Shown here one piece after another: positions 1 to 7,581 of a stretch of 64,000 nt of DNA. The stretch is from Pedobacter zeaxanthinifaciens (GTDB lineage: Bacteria > Bacteroidota > Bacteroidia > Sphingobacteriales > Sphingobacteriaceae), in contig NZ_QMHP01000012.1 of assembly GCF_003313335.1 (NCBI RefSeq), positions 13,277 through 77,276 of the forward strand, in the 5' to 3' direction. Both the position numbers and the translations under genes were made by a program. The notes beneath the pieces were generated by a model. It saw only the letters and a list, made by a program, of their open reading frames with translations. It was not told the DNA's origin and searched no databases. Each line of letters begins with the position of its first letter. Within the stretch, counting starts at the first letter, position 1.

Positions 1-48
1 GTTGATTCAGCTGCTGCTAAAGTTGACTCAGCTGCTAAAGCTCACTAG
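1..48 (+). CDS. 3' end of a small Ala/Ser/Asp-repeat lipoprotein gene (partial, cut by window edge)
   Basis: The first 48 bases read in frame as VDSAAAKVDSAAKAH and stop. This is identical to the last 15 residues of the complete gene at 234-443, and the bases just after the stop (tagtcaatagtt) are also shared. It is therefore the tail of a tandem paralogue; the start and signal peptide lie outside the window. Function unknown; presumably a small envelope lipoprotein like its neighbour. Confidence 0.8.
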   Translation, partial: VDSAAAKVDSAAKAH

Positions 49-69
49 TCAATAGTTAACGACATAAAG

Positions 70-98
70 ATCCCGAGGTTAGCCTTGGGATTTTTTTT
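70..98 (+). terminator. Rho-independent terminator of the first lipoprotein copy
   Basis: A short stem (atcccgagg pairing with ccttgggat, loop tta, one G-T pair) is followed directly by a run of eight or more T. It lies 20 bases after the stop of the partial gene. Confidence 0.75.
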
Positions 99-233
99 TA
101 CAATTTAACATCCTAAAAAACAATCAATTATACATTTATTAATTTTTTTTGAAATTTTTAGGGTTACCTTTTCAAAATAGGAGTATTAACAAGTAATTAA
201 TTAATTTATATAAAGTTTAAACTTAAAAACAAA

Positions 234-443
234 ATGAAAAACTTATTCAAATTTGGCTTTTTAGCATTAGCATTGTCTTTAACTGTAGTTGCTTGTTCAT
301 CTGAGAAAAAAGCAGAAGCTACTGATTCAACTGCAATGGACTCAACAGCTGTTGTTGATTCAGCTGCTGCTACTGTAGATTCAGCTGCTGCTAAAGTTGA
401 TTCAGCTGCTGCTAAAGTTGACTCAGCTGCTAAAGCTCACTAG
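234..443 (+). CDS. Small Ala/Ser/Asp-repeat lipoprotein
   Basis: This 69-residue protein starts with a lipoprotein signal peptide: MKNLFKFGFLALALSLTVV followed by a lipobox ending AC-SS, with Cys at about residue 21. The mature part is low complexity: a short Lys/Glu stretch, then repeated DSTA and VDSAAAK heptad-like units to the end. The repeat is rich in Ala with regular charged residues, so an alanine-rich helix or coiled coil like Lpp-type proteins is possible, but this is inference. It is the second copy of a tandem pair (the first ends at base 48). Both copies have their own terminator, so they look like independent transcription units. No specific function is recognised; an abundant small envelope protein is the most I would suggest. 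Confidence 0.75.
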   Translation: MKNLFKFGFLALALSLTVVACSSEKKAEATDSTAMDSTAVVDSAAATVDSAAAKVDSAAAKVDSAAKAH

Positions 444-462
444 TCAATAGTTGAAACAGCAT

Positions 463-498
463 AAAAAAGTCTCGAGTTTAATCACTCGGGACTTTTTT
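463..498 (+). terminator. Rho-independent terminator after the small lipoprotein gene
   Basis: An A-rich left arm with gtctcgag pairs with ctcgggac (one mismatch) and continues into a T run; the loop is tttaatca. It sits 20 bases after the stop at 443. Confidence 0.8.
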
Positions 499-545
499 CG
501 TTTACGACATTTCGCTTTTTAGCTATGTTAATAGCCAACAAATGT

Positions 546-553
546 TAACTTTG
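546..553 (+). promoter_or_regulatory. Probable -7 box for purB
   Basis: TAACTTTG matches the Bacteroidota housekeeping consensus TAnnTTTG and ends 26 bases before the purB ATG. No clear -33 TTTG is seen at the usual spacing, so the call rests on the -7 box and its position. Confidence 0.5.
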
Positions 554-579
554 CAAATCTTTTTAAAAAACCAGCAACT

Positions 580-1926
580 ATGACTTTATCTCCATTGCAA
601 GCTATATCCCCTATTGATGGCCGTTACAGAAAAACCACCTCAGCATTAGCTGATTACTTTTCGGAATACGCTTTAATTAAGTATAGAGTTTTAGTAGAGA
701 TAGAATATTTTATCGCACTGGTTGAAGCAAAAATACCCGGTACCGAAAACTTCGATAGTACTTTATTCTCCAAACTGAGAGCCATCTACGAAAACTTTAG
801 CGATATAGATGCGCAAAGTGTAAAGGAAACAGAAAGTGTGACCAACCACGATGTAAAAGCCGTGGAATACTTCATTAAAGCAAAGTTTGATCAATTGGGC
901 CTTGAAGCCTACAAAGAATTTATCCATTTTGGATTAACTTCACAAGATATTAACAACACCGCAATTCCATACACTTTTAAGCTTGCCCTAACTGAAAGTT
1001 ACTACCCAGCCTTAGAACAACTTATTACCACACTTTCCAACATTGCAAACGAATGGAAAGAGGTTTCGTTACTGGCGCATACCCACGGTCAACCTGCATC
1101 GCCTACTAAATTAGGGAAAGAGTTTATGGTGTTTGTAGAGCGTTTAAAAGTGCAGTTGGCCAATTTAAAGCAGCTACCAAATGGTGCTAAATTTGGCGGT
1201 GCAACTGGTAATTTCAATGCGCATCACATCGCCTATCCACAAATTAATTGGGTTGACTTTTCAAATCAGTTTGTAAATGAAACCTTAGGCTTAAGCAGGG
1301 CGCAATACACCACACAAATTGAGCATTATGATCAGTTTGCTGCGCAGTGCGATGCTTTAAAACGTATCAACAATATTATTATAGATTTAGATAGAGATAT
1401 CTGGACCTACATTTCCAAAAATTACTTTAAGCAAAAAATAAAAGAAGGCGAAGTTGGCTCATCGGCAATGCCACACAAAGTAAACCCTATTGACTTTGAA
1501 AATGCGGAAGGTAATGCAGGAATTGCCAATGCATTATTCGAATTTTTAGCCGCTAAACTGCCAATTTCGCGTTTACAGCGAGATTTAACAGACTCAACTG
1601 TACTTAGAAATATTGGCGTGCCGATGGCGCATACTTTAATCGCAATCAACTCAACGCTAAGAGGCTTAGGAAAGATCATACTTAATCAGGCAGCTATTGA
1701 TGCCGATTTGGAAGAAAACTGGGCAGTAGTTGCAGAAGCAATCCAAACCATTTTACGTAGAGAGGCTTATCCAAATCCTTACGAGGCACTGAAAGCGCTG
1801 ACTAGAACCAATCAAAAAATTACTGCGAATACAATTGCAGCCTTTATTGATGAGCTAGACGTTAATGAGCAGGTAAAGGCAGAGCTAAAACAAATTACAC
1901 CTTTTAGCTACACTGGTATTTTTTAA
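580..1926 (+). CDS. purB: Adenylosuccinate lyase
   Basis: Adenylosuccinate lyase acts twice in cytoplasmic purine synthesis, releasing fumarate from SAICAR to give AICAR and from adenylosuccinate to give AMP. The 448-residue protein has the usual PurB length. It shows the three conserved blocks of the fumarase/aspartase superfamily: TSQDINNTA near residue 119, THGQPASPTKLGKE near 165-180, and the flexible signature loop SSAMPHKVNPIDFENAEGN near 293-312 with the catalytic serine. The N-terminus PLQAISPIDGRYR is typical of the long PurB subgroup also found in Enterobacteria. It starts at an ATG shortly after a -7 box and appears to be a single-gene unit. Nothing about it is unusual. Confidence 0.97.
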   Translation: MTLSPLQAISPIDGRYRKTTSALADYFSEYALIKYRVLVEIEYFIALVEAKIPGTENFDSTLFSKLRAIYENFSDIDAQSVKETESVTNHDVKAVEYFIKAKFDQLGLEAYKEFIHFGLTSQDINNTAIPYTFKLALTESYYPALEQLITTLSNIANEWKEVSLLAHTHGQPASPTKLGKEFMVFVERLKVQLANLKQLPNGAKFGGATGNFNAHHIAYPQINWVDFSNQFVNETLGLSRAQYTTQIEHYDQFAAQCDALKRINNIIIDLDRDIWTYISKNYFKQKIKEGEVGSSAMPHKVNPIDFENAEGNAGIANALFEFLAAKLPISRLQRDLTDSTVLRNIGVPMAHTLIAINSTLRGLGKIILNQAAIDADLEENWAVVAEAIQTILRREAYPNPYEALKALTRTNQKITANTIAAFIDELDVNEQVKAELKQITPFSYTGIF

Positions 1927-2026
1927 GCGCTAATGGGCTAATTGGTTCTACTATCAATACTAAAATCAATAGACCATTTTAATGTTTAATGACCTAAATT
2001 AGACAAGAAGTGGAATAGCAATTCCA

Positions 2027-2034
2027 TATTTTTG
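2027..2034 (+). promoter_or_regulatory. Possible -7 box for the NifU-like gene
   Basis: TATTTTTG fits TAnnTTTG and ends 20 bases before the ATG at 2055. The -33 element is not obvious, and the match is partly a T-rich run. Confidence 0.4.
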
Positions 2035-2054
2035 TATTATTAAATTTTACATCA

Positions 2055-2603
2055 ATGACTATCAACGTATATACTGAGCAAACTCCTAACCCAGCTACCA
2101 TGAAATTTATGGTAAATAAGCTGCTTATTAATGGCAGTGAGGATTTTGCCACAAAAGAAAGTGCAGAAAGCTCTCCATTTGCAAAAGAATTGTTCAAATT
2201 TAATTTCGTAAACGGCGTTTTTTTTGCTAGTAATTTTGTCACTATCACTAAAACTGAAGATGCAGAATGGACTGATATCGAGGCGATTTTAAAAGAATTT
2301 GTAAAAGGTGCGGTTGAATCTGAGTTAAAGATTAAAGATGCGGCAGACGAGGCTCCTAATTTTGAGGGAACGGAGACTGAAATCAAGATTCAGCAGATTT
2401 TACACGACTACGTAAGGCCAGCGGTAGAACAAGATGGTGGTGCTATTACCTACAAATCTTTTGATGAGGGCGTAGTAACTGTGGAACTTAGAGGTTCTTG
2501 CAGCGGCTGTCCATCAAGTACCATCACGCTAAAATCGGGCATACAAAATCTACTGCAGCGCATGGTACCCGAAGTAAAGGAAGTAGTATCAGAAGCGATG
2601 TAG
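2055..2603 (+). CDS. NifU/Nfu-type Fe-S cluster scaffold protein
   Basis: Nfu-type proteins carry or assemble Fe-S clusters and hand them to apo-enzymes in the cytoplasm. The 182-residue protein has the two-domain Nfu layout. The N-terminal Nfu_N domain (about residues 3-90) has the hallmark TPNPATMKF and a hydrophobic core ending near NFVTITK. The C-terminal NifU domain (about 110-180) has the cluster-binding CSGCPSS, with cysteines near residues 149 and 152, preceded by DYVRPAVEQDGG. This arrangement is known from bacterial and mitochondrial Nfu. It is transcribed alone and shares a convergent terminator with the next gene. Confidence 0.93.
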   Translation: MTINVYTEQTPNPATMKFMVNKLLINGSEDFATKESAESSPFAKELFKFNFVNGVFFASNFVTITKTEDAEWTDIEAILKEFVKGAVESELKIKDAADEAPNFEGTETEIKIQQILHDYVRPAVEQDGGAITYKSFDEGVVTVELRGSCSGCPSSTITLKSGIQNLLQRMVPEVKEVVSEAM

Positions 2604-2605
2604 AA

Positions 2606-2637
2606 AAAAAGAGCTATCACCAAAAGATAGCTCTTTT
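2606..2637. terminator. Bidirectional terminator between the convergent NifU-like and haem-binding genes
   Basis: AAAAAGAGCTATC and GATAGCTCTTTTT form a perfect 13 bp stem around accaaaa. An A tract precedes it and a T tract follows, so it can terminate both the plus-strand gene ending at 2603 and the minus-strand gene ending at 2639. Confidence 0.85.
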
Positions 2638-2638
2638 T

Positions 2639-3097
2639 CTATTTTACCTTAGCCTCTATCTGTGTTTTAAGACTGTTTGCCCAATCCGCTAGTTGCTTTT
2701 TCTGCATATCATTCAGCTTCGCATTTCCATGAATAATGGTGTAAGAAGACAAAGGCATGTCACCATTAGCCACTAATTCAGCTACTTCATCTAGTTTATG
2801 AGCTTGTTTTTTAAGAGAATAAGTGCCAAACGCTGAAAAGTTAAGCTCTTCCTTCCCCTCTACAATATGATTATTTAACCACCAAGCCACCGGCTGGATA
2901 TTGGCATACCATGGATAATTGGTATTGTTAGAGTGGCAATCATAACAGGAAGTTTGAAGTAGCCTACCCGTTTCTGCAGGAACCTGATAAACGGCAGCAA
3001 TGTCATTAACTTCTTTTACCTCTGATTTATTTTTCTCTGGTCTAAATAACTGTATAGCCAAAAAAGCGAGCAAAAGGCCCAATAATATTTTCTTCAT
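2639..3097 (-). CDS. Membrane-anchored haem-binding domain protein (single CxxCH)
   Basis: The 152-residue protein begins with a short cytoplasmic end and one hydrophobic segment (residues 3-18, rich in Leu), a membrane anchor or uncleaved signal. The periplasmic part has one c-type haem site, CYDCH at residues 51-55, followed by SNNTNYPWYANIQPVAWWL, the pattern of the small Bacteroidota haem-binding domain family (Pfam Haem_bd). An EGKEELNFS segment and a C-terminal helical part follow. The family is linked to electron transfer, but its partners are unknown. It is convergent with the NifU-like gene and is not obviously in an operon. Confidence 0.85.
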   Translation of the reverse strand: MKKILLGLLLAFLAIQLFRPEKNKSEVKEVNDIAAVYQVPAETGRLLQTSCYDCHSNNTNYPWYANIQPVAWWLNNHIVEGKEELNFSAFGTYSLKKQAHKLDEVAELVANGDMPLSSYTIIHGNAKLNDMQKKQLADWANSLKTQIEAKVK

Positions 3098-3235
3098 TGC
3101 AGTAATATTGATAAAACAATATACAACTATTGAACGAAGAAAAAGATAGCGAAAAGAGCTTATCCTTAATTTAGAATTTGATTAAAAACAAATTGGCAAA
3201 AAGCAGCTTCATTTACGGCGTTAGAAAACAAAATA

Positions 3236-4027
3236 TCAGAAATGCCTTTTAATCGTATCTAGGATTTCCTGAGTGATTAATCCATTTGTAGCTACAATTT
3301 CTCGGGTTTCCAAATACTCACTACCACCAGAAAAGTTAAGTAGCGTACCACCTGCCTGCTTCACCAAAAAGGCACCAGCAGCCATATCATAAGAATTCAG
3401 ATTGTATTCGAAGTAAGCATCAAACCTGCCACAAGCAACATAGGCCAAATCTACTGCAGCGGACCCTATCCTACGCAAACCATGACATTTCTGCATCATT
3501 TCAGTAAACAATTTGATGTATTGTGGTTGCTTATCAAATTGATAATAAGGGAAGCCAGTAGCAAGTAAGCACTGTGACAAATCTGTCGCTTGCGAAACCC
3601 TTATTTCCTTCTTATTTAAGAATGCAGGAGCACCTTTGTAGGCATAAAACATTTCGCCCCTATTGATCTCATAAACTACGCCCAATATAGGTTCGTTAGC
3701 TTCATAAAGTGCAATGCTGATGGAGAACGTGGGAATACCATGTATAAAGTTGGTGGTACCATCTAAAGGATCAATTATCCAAGTAAACGGCTTGTGGTAA
3801 GAATTTTCTGTTTCGTCCTCCTCGGTAATAAAACCAGCTTCAGGGAGTATCTTACTCAAATTTTTAACCAATTGCCTTTCAGCAGTTTTATCCACATAGG
3901 AAACCAAATCGTTCAAACCCTTGTACTCAATGGCGCTACTATCAAAAGCTAGCGCTTCCTTACGGATAAAATTACCGGTAAGTCTAGCGATGTTGATTAC
4001 CTTATTACATAACAGTTCTAAATCCAT
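3236..4027 (-). CDS. Inositol monophosphatase family protein (SuhB-like)
   Basis: This Mg-dependent phosphatase family hydrolyses sugar phosphates, classically inositol-1-phosphate, in the cytoplasm. The 263-residue length is normal. All three metal-site blocks are visible: EEDE near residues 67-71, WIIDPLDGTTNF at about 83-94 and SYDMAAGAFLVKQAGG at about 211-226. The usual Trp of the WDxAAG motif is Tyr here, a common variant. The ATG lies 3 bases after the lgt stop, so the two genes form an operon; this pairing says little about substrate. CysQ or histidinol phosphatase activity is possible for this family, so the substrate is left open. Confidence 0.88.
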   Translation of the reverse strand: MDLELLCNKVINIARLTGNFIRKEALAFDSSAIEYKGLNDLVSYVDKTAERQLVKNLSKILPEAGFITEEDETENSYHKPFTWIIDPLDGTTNFIHGIPTFSISIALYEANEPILGVVYEINRGEMFYAYKGAPAFLNKKEIRVSQATDLSQCLLATGFPYYQFDKQPQYIKLFTEMMQKCHGLRRIGSAAVDLAYVACGRFDAYFEYNLNSYDMAAGAFLVKQAGGTLLNFSGGSEYLETREIVATNGLITQEILDTIKRHF

Positions 4028-4030
4028 CGC

Positions 4031-5185
4031 TTAGTAATTAGCCAATTTTTCTTTGTTCTTATACGAATAACCAACTAGTGCAGCTCCCGCGATAAACAGA
4101 ATAGCAGAAATTAACTCAGCCTGTGTAAATGGAATGCCTGCAACGTGATATTTAGAGTTCACACGGATAAGTTCTACCAAGAAACGCTCCAAACCGTTAA
4201 ACATCAAATAAATGCCGAACATCATCCCAGGGGTTGTAATTTTATCCCTAATTTTCCAAAGGAACCAAAAGATTAATAAGGCAGCGATAACTTCGTAAAT
4301 TGGCGTTGGATAAACCGGCTGGGGCAATTCATTACAAAATTTACCAACGCAACCTGGAATTGGATCACCTTCGCCCGCTACGTTATTTGGATAAGTGTAA
4401 GCCCAAAGCCAATCAGGCAGCCAAGAAAATGGTTTTGTATTCGAATTTACAATGCCCCAATCTCCATCGCCAGCCATGTGGCAACCAATACGGCCAACGC
4501 CATATGCCAACATCATTCCTGGAGCGCCAACATCAAGCATGTGCAGTGGCTTAATGCCATTTTTATGTGCGATATACAATACAGCAGCGCCACCGCAAAT
4601 CAATCCGCCGTAAAATGTTAAGCCACTAAAAGAAAGTAAACTTTCGATCGGACTCTGTATGAAACTATCCCAATGCTCTAAATTATCGAAAATTTTAGCT
4701 CCTAAAAAGCCCCAAATTGCTGCCCAAACTACCATGTTGCTCATCAACTCATACGGATGAACGGTAACTTCAACTTTCTTGGGGCTTGGTAATTTATTTT
4801 TGTCTTTCTCTTTGTACGACCAGTAAACGAAAAGTGCCGCCAAGGCTATACCTCCTAGCACGTTGCCTTTTGTAGATAACAACACACTTTGCGAATCGGC
4901 CACAAAAAGTTTATAATTAACAAGCGCATAGATTAACTTGTAACCAATTAAGAAGCCAAATACTGCATTTGAAATTAATTCGCTAGCACTTGCGGGCTCA
5001 CCTACATGAGTAATCCGTTTAGTTGGCATGATTAAACCCAATGCTTCTTTTCTTTTAAGTTCTTTAGTAAAAGCCCAGTAAGCGGCTAAAAAAGCCAAGG
5101 CTACAAAAACACCAAACGTATTAAAAGGCAAGGGGATATTTACACCAAATAAATAGGATAAGAAATGAGATACCGTAGGAAACAT
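4031..5185 (-). CDS. lgt: Prolipoprotein diacylglyceryl transferase
   Basis: Lgt is the inner-membrane enzyme that moves diacylglycerol from phosphatidylglycerol to the lipobox cysteine of prolipoproteins, the first step for the lipoproteins seen elsewhere in this window. The 384-residue protein has about seven hydrophobic segments and the Lgt signature GVGRIGCHMAGDGDWG (about residues 224-239) with the essential Arg. It is about 90 residues longer than E. coli Lgt. The extra length lies mainly in the N-terminal third (loops rich in Lys at about residues 40-60 and 120-140), as I recall is usual in Bacteroidota. It is first in a two-gene unit with the downstream phosphatase gene. Confidence 0.95.
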   Translation of the reverse strand: MFPTVSHFLSYLFGVNIPLPFNTFGVFVALAFLAAYWAFTKELKRKEALGLIMPTKRITHVGEPASASELISNAVFGFLIGYKLIYALVNYKLFVADSQSVLLSTKGNVLGGIALAALFVYWSYKEKDKNKLPSPKKVEVTVHPYELMSNMVVWAAIWGFLGAKIFDNLEHWDSFIQSPIESLLSFSGLTFYGGLICGGAAVLYIAHKNGIKPLHMLDVGAPGMMLAYGVGRIGCHMAGDGDWGIVNSNTKPFSWLPDWLWAYTYPNNVAGEGDPIPGCVGKFCNELPQPVYPTPIYEVIAALLIFWFLWKIRDKITTPGMMFGIYLMFNGLERFLVELIRVNSKYHVAGIPFTQAELISAILFIAGAALVGYSYKNKEKLANY

Positions 5186-5203
5186 ACTTAATAAGTTTTA
5201 TCG

Positions 5204-5211
5204 CAAAAGTA
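5204..5211 (-). promoter_or_regulatory. Probable -7 box for lgt
   Basis: Read on the minus strand this is TACTTTTG, matching TAnnTTTG, 19-26 bases upstream of the lgt ATG. No good -33 box is seen. Confidence 0.45.
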
Positions 5212-5287
5212 CATTTAATTGTTGAATTGTGCGATTTATAAACTCTTTTGTTTCGCTTAAGCTGATTTGCCCGGTAACTTGCGGATA

Positions 5288-6604
5288 CTAGCTGAACACG
5301 GCTTCTGCCTCAGCCACTTCCACTTCACCATCGGCGGTGATAGCCACCAATTTTACATTTTTTAGTTCGTTCACCATCAGCGGATCGTACTTGGCTTTTA
5401 CTTTTACATAATTTTTAGTAAAACCATGCATGAAACCATTTTTTTGATCATCTTCAAACAGTACTTGTGCATGCGTACCAATTTGTGATTGATAGAAAGC
5501 ACGACGTTTTTTATCAGATAAAATTTGTAGCATTTTATTGCGCTCGAAACGAGTACTGCCCACTACTTTTCCTGTCATTACTGCGGCTTCGGTTTGTTCG
5601 CGTTCCGAATAGGTGAATACATGTAGATAGGAAATGTCTAGACCGTTCAAAAACTCATAGGTATCCAAAAAATCCTCTTGTGTTTCGCCTGGGAACCCAA
5701 CAATTACATCTACCCCAATGCAGCAATTAGGCATTAATTCTTTGATTTTTGCTACCCTATCCGTATATAGCTCACGTTGATAGCGGCGTTTCATCAAGCC
5801 TAAAATTTTGTTAGAACCTGATTGTAAAGGAATATGAAAATGTGGAACAAAACGTTTTGAAGTAGCCACAAACTCGATGATATCATTGCTTAATAAATTA
5901 GGCTCTATAGATGAAATTCTAATTCTTTCAATTCCTTCGACTTCGTCTAAAGCCTTCACCAAATCAAAAAAGCGATCTTCGCGTTTGCCTTCCCTTATCC
6001 CGAAATCTCCCAAGTTAACACCTGTAAGTACAATTTCTTTTACACCACTAGCAGCAATTTGCTGTGCCTTTTGTAGTACATTTTCGATGGTATCACTACG
6101 GCTACCACCTCTGGCCAAAGGAATTGTGCAATAAGTACAAGGGTAATCACAACCATCTTGAACCTTCAAAAAGGTACGTGTACGATCACCAATGGAATAC
6201 GCGGCAATGAAATTATGATTCACCTTTTCGATATCTTGTTGATGCACAACCGCCTTAGGTTGCTTTGTTAAATCAGTGATGAACTCAACAATTCGAAATT
6301 TTTCAGCAGCGCCTAGCACCATATCCACCCCTTCAATTTCTGCAATTTCCCGAGGTTTCAATTGCGCATAGCAACCCACAATAGTTACATAAGCATTTGG
6401 CGAATACTTAAGTGCCTCTTTCACTACCTTTCTACATTTTTTATCTGCATGATCTGTAACAGAACAAGTGTTGATTACGTAAACATCAGCTGCATCAGTA
6501 AATTCTACTACAGCATAACCGGCATCAGTAAACAACCTACCAATAGTTGATGTTTCAGAGAAATTCAACTTGCATCCCAGTGTATAAAAGGCTACTTTTT
6601 TCAT
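5288..6604 (-). CDS. mtaB: tRNA t6A37 methylthiotransferase (radical SAM)
   Basis: MtaB converts t6A37 to ms2t6A37 in ANN-decoding tRNAs using two [4Fe-4S] clusters. The protein has the MiaB/MtaB three-part layout. The N-terminal UPF0004 domain starts KKVAFYTLGCKLNFSET with cluster cysteines (GCKLN, NTCSVTDHADKKC, GCYAQ). The radical SAM core has CDYPCTYCTIPLARG, and a C-terminal TRAM-like domain follows. The GCKLN and SVTDHAD patterns point to MtaB rather than MiaB. I start at the ATG at 6604 (438 residues): an upstream in-frame TTG lies inside the -7 promoter box, so translation from there is unlikely. It is a single-gene unit. Confidence 0.92.
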   Translation of the reverse strand: MKKVAFYTLGCKLNFSETSTIGRLFTDAGYAVVEFTDAADVYVINTCSVTDHADKKCRKVVKEALKYSPNAYVTIVGCYAQLKPREIAEIEGVDMVLGAAEKFRIVEFITDLTKQPKAVVHQQDIEKVNHNFIAAYSIGDRTRTFLKVQDGCDYPCTYCTIPLARGGSRSDTIENVLQKAQQIAASGVKEIVLTGVNLGDFGIREGKREDRFFDLVKALDEVEGIERIRISSIEPNLLSNDIIEFVATSKRFVPHFHIPLQSGSNKILGLMKRRYQRELYTDRVAKIKELMPNCCIGVDVIVGFPGETQEDFLDTYEFLNGLDISYLHVFTYSEREQTEAAVMTGKVVGSTRFERNKMLQILSDKKRRAFYQSQIGTHAQVLFEDDQKNGFMHGFTKNYVKVKAKYDPLMVNELKNVKLVAITADGEVEVAEAEAVFS

Positions 6605-6613
6605 TAGAGGACG

Positions 6614-6621
6614 CAAAGATA
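6614..6621 (-). promoter_or_regulatory. Probable -7 box for mtaB
   Basis: On the minus strand this reads TATCTTTG, a perfect TAnnTTTG, 10 bases upstream of the ATG at 6604. It implies a very short leader and excludes the upstream TTG as start. Confidence 0.5.
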
Positions 6622-6697
6622 CAAAATTGTAATAAGTTGTTGATTTTGGGTGGTAAGTTTTAAGTCATAAGTTGCTTTTATGCACCCTACTTAACAG

Positions 6698-7264
6698 TTA
6701 GTCGTTCCAGCGGTAACTATCTTTTTCCAACCCAGCTAAATCTATCACCCTATCAACTACCGTCTGAGCAACCTCTTCTATAGACGTTGGTCTACTGTAA
6801 AAAGACGGATTGGCTGGACAAATGATCCCTCCCGCTTCGGTTACAGTTTTCATGTTTTGCAGGTGAATTAGACTAAATGGTGTATCTCTAACCACAGCAA
6901 TTAATTTTCTTCGCTCTTTCAAAATCACATCCGCTGCTCTAGAAATCAAATCATTAGATATGCCATGGGCGATACGGCCGAGTGCACCCATTGAACAAGG
7001 AACAATAATCATCGTATCATATTTTGCGGATCCAGACGCGAAAGGTGCATTGAAGTCCATCTTTGCATAAAAGTCGAAATTGTAGTTACTGTATCCTTCG
7101 TCACCTAGTTCGTAAGTCCAGACTTCCTTGGCATTGTCAGACATTACTACGCCTACTTTCTCTATTTGCTCAGATAGTTTACTTAGGTTGTCTAGCAACA
7201 ATTTGGCGTAAATTGATCCGCTGGCACCAGTGATAGCTACTACTATTTTTTTCTTCTTTTGCAT
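6698..7264 (-). CDS. ubiX: Flavin prenyltransferase
   Basis: UbiX joins a dimethylallyl group to FMN to make the prenylated flavin cofactor of UbiD-type decarboxylases. The protein (188 residues from the ATG at 7264) has the flavoprotein-family start KKIVVAITGASGSIYAK, the SGSAKYDTMIIVPCSMGALG block, and RRKLIAVVRDTPFSLIHLQNM with the conserved Arg and Pro residues. The C-terminal FYSRPTSIEEVAQTVVDRVID is also typical. A longer form from a TTG at 7279 is unlikely because the -7 box (7269-7276) lies between the two starts. No ubiD is in the window. Confidence 0.93.
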   Translation of the reverse strand: MQKKKKIVVAITGASGSIYAKLLLDNLSKLSEQIEKVGVVMSDNAKEVWTYELGDEGYSNYNFDFYAKMDFNAPFASGSAKYDTMIIVPCSMGALGRIAHGISNDLISRAADVILKERRKLIAVVRDTPFSLIHLQNMKTVTEAGGIICPANPSFYSRPTSIEEVAQTVVDRVIDLAGLEKDSYRWND

Positions 7265-7268
7265 GACA

Positions 7269-7276
7269 CAAATATA
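7269..7276 (-). promoter_or_regulatory. Probable -7 box for ubiX
   Basis: The minus strand reads TATATTTG, a perfect TAnnTTTG, 5-12 bases upstream of the ubiX ATG. The transcript would be nearly leaderless. Confidence 0.45.
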
Positions 7277-7412
7277 CAAGCCAAACAGTAATTGTAAGCC
7301 GGGTTTAAGTCAGCCAAATCTCATCAATTACTAGCTCGGCATTATCAAAAACGCATAAATTTCAAATAATCGAACTATAAATCAAGGAAGTACAAAATAT
7401 CCTTAATTTTTA

Positions 7413-7444
7413 TTTGCAGGTAATTTAACATAATTCTATATTTG
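7413..7444 (+). promoter_or_regulatory. Promoter of tRNA-Lys
   Basis: TTTG (7413-7416) and TATATTTG (7437-7444) are 20 bases apart, the spacing expected for the Bacteroidota -33/-7 promoter. The tRNA begins 22 bases after the -7 box. This is the best complete promoter in the window. Confidence 0.75.
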
Positions 7445-7465
7445 CACCTCCTTAGAACAAAGGAA

Positions 7466-7538
7466 GATTCCGTAGCTCAGCTGGTAGAGCATTACACTTT
7501 TAATGTAGTGGTCCTGGGTTCGAATCCCAGCGGGATCA
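7466..7538 (+). tRNA. tRNA-Lys (anticodon TTT)
   Basis: A 73-base cloverleaf can be drawn. The acceptor arm is GATTCCG with CGGGATC (one T-G pair) and discriminator A. The D arm is GCTC...GAGC, the anticodon arm TTACA/TGTAG around loop CTTTTAA, and the T arm CTGGG/CCCAG around TTCGAAT. The anticodon is TTT, decoding AAA/AAG lysine. The CCA end is not encoded. The 3' part doubles as the attachment site of the adjoining island. Confidence 0.96.
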
Positions 7539-7540
7539 CA
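7524..7540 (+). repeat. Left attachment repeat (attL) in the tRNA-Lys 3' end
   Basis: The 17-mer atcccagcgggatcaca covers the 3' side of the T arm, the acceptor 3' strand and two further bases. It recurs exactly at 15702-15718. Duplication of a tRNA 3' end around a block of foreign genes is the classical mark of integration by a tyrosine recombinase. Confidence 0.85.
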
Positions 7541-7542
7541 TA

Positions 7543-7567
7543 AGGCGCAAGAAGTTGCGCCTTTTCT
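7543..7567 (+). terminator. Terminator directly after tRNA-Lys, inside the island end
   Basis: AGGCGCAA and TTGCGCCT form a perfect 8 bp stem with loop gaag, then tttct. It lies on the island side of the left repeat, so the island supplies both a restored tRNA 3' end and its own terminator. A second terminator stands after the right repeat (15721-15758). Confidence 0.8.
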
Positions 7568-7581
7568 GTTTAAATGACAAT

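Noticed and set aside
2498..2692. Plus-strand frame overlapping the NifU-like gene end
   Set aside because: Lies in the wrong frame of a well-supported gene and runs through the bidirectional terminator.
6605..6616. Upstream TTG start for mtaB
   Set aside because: It overlaps the -7 promoter box at 6614-6621; the ATG at 6604 gives the usual N-terminus.
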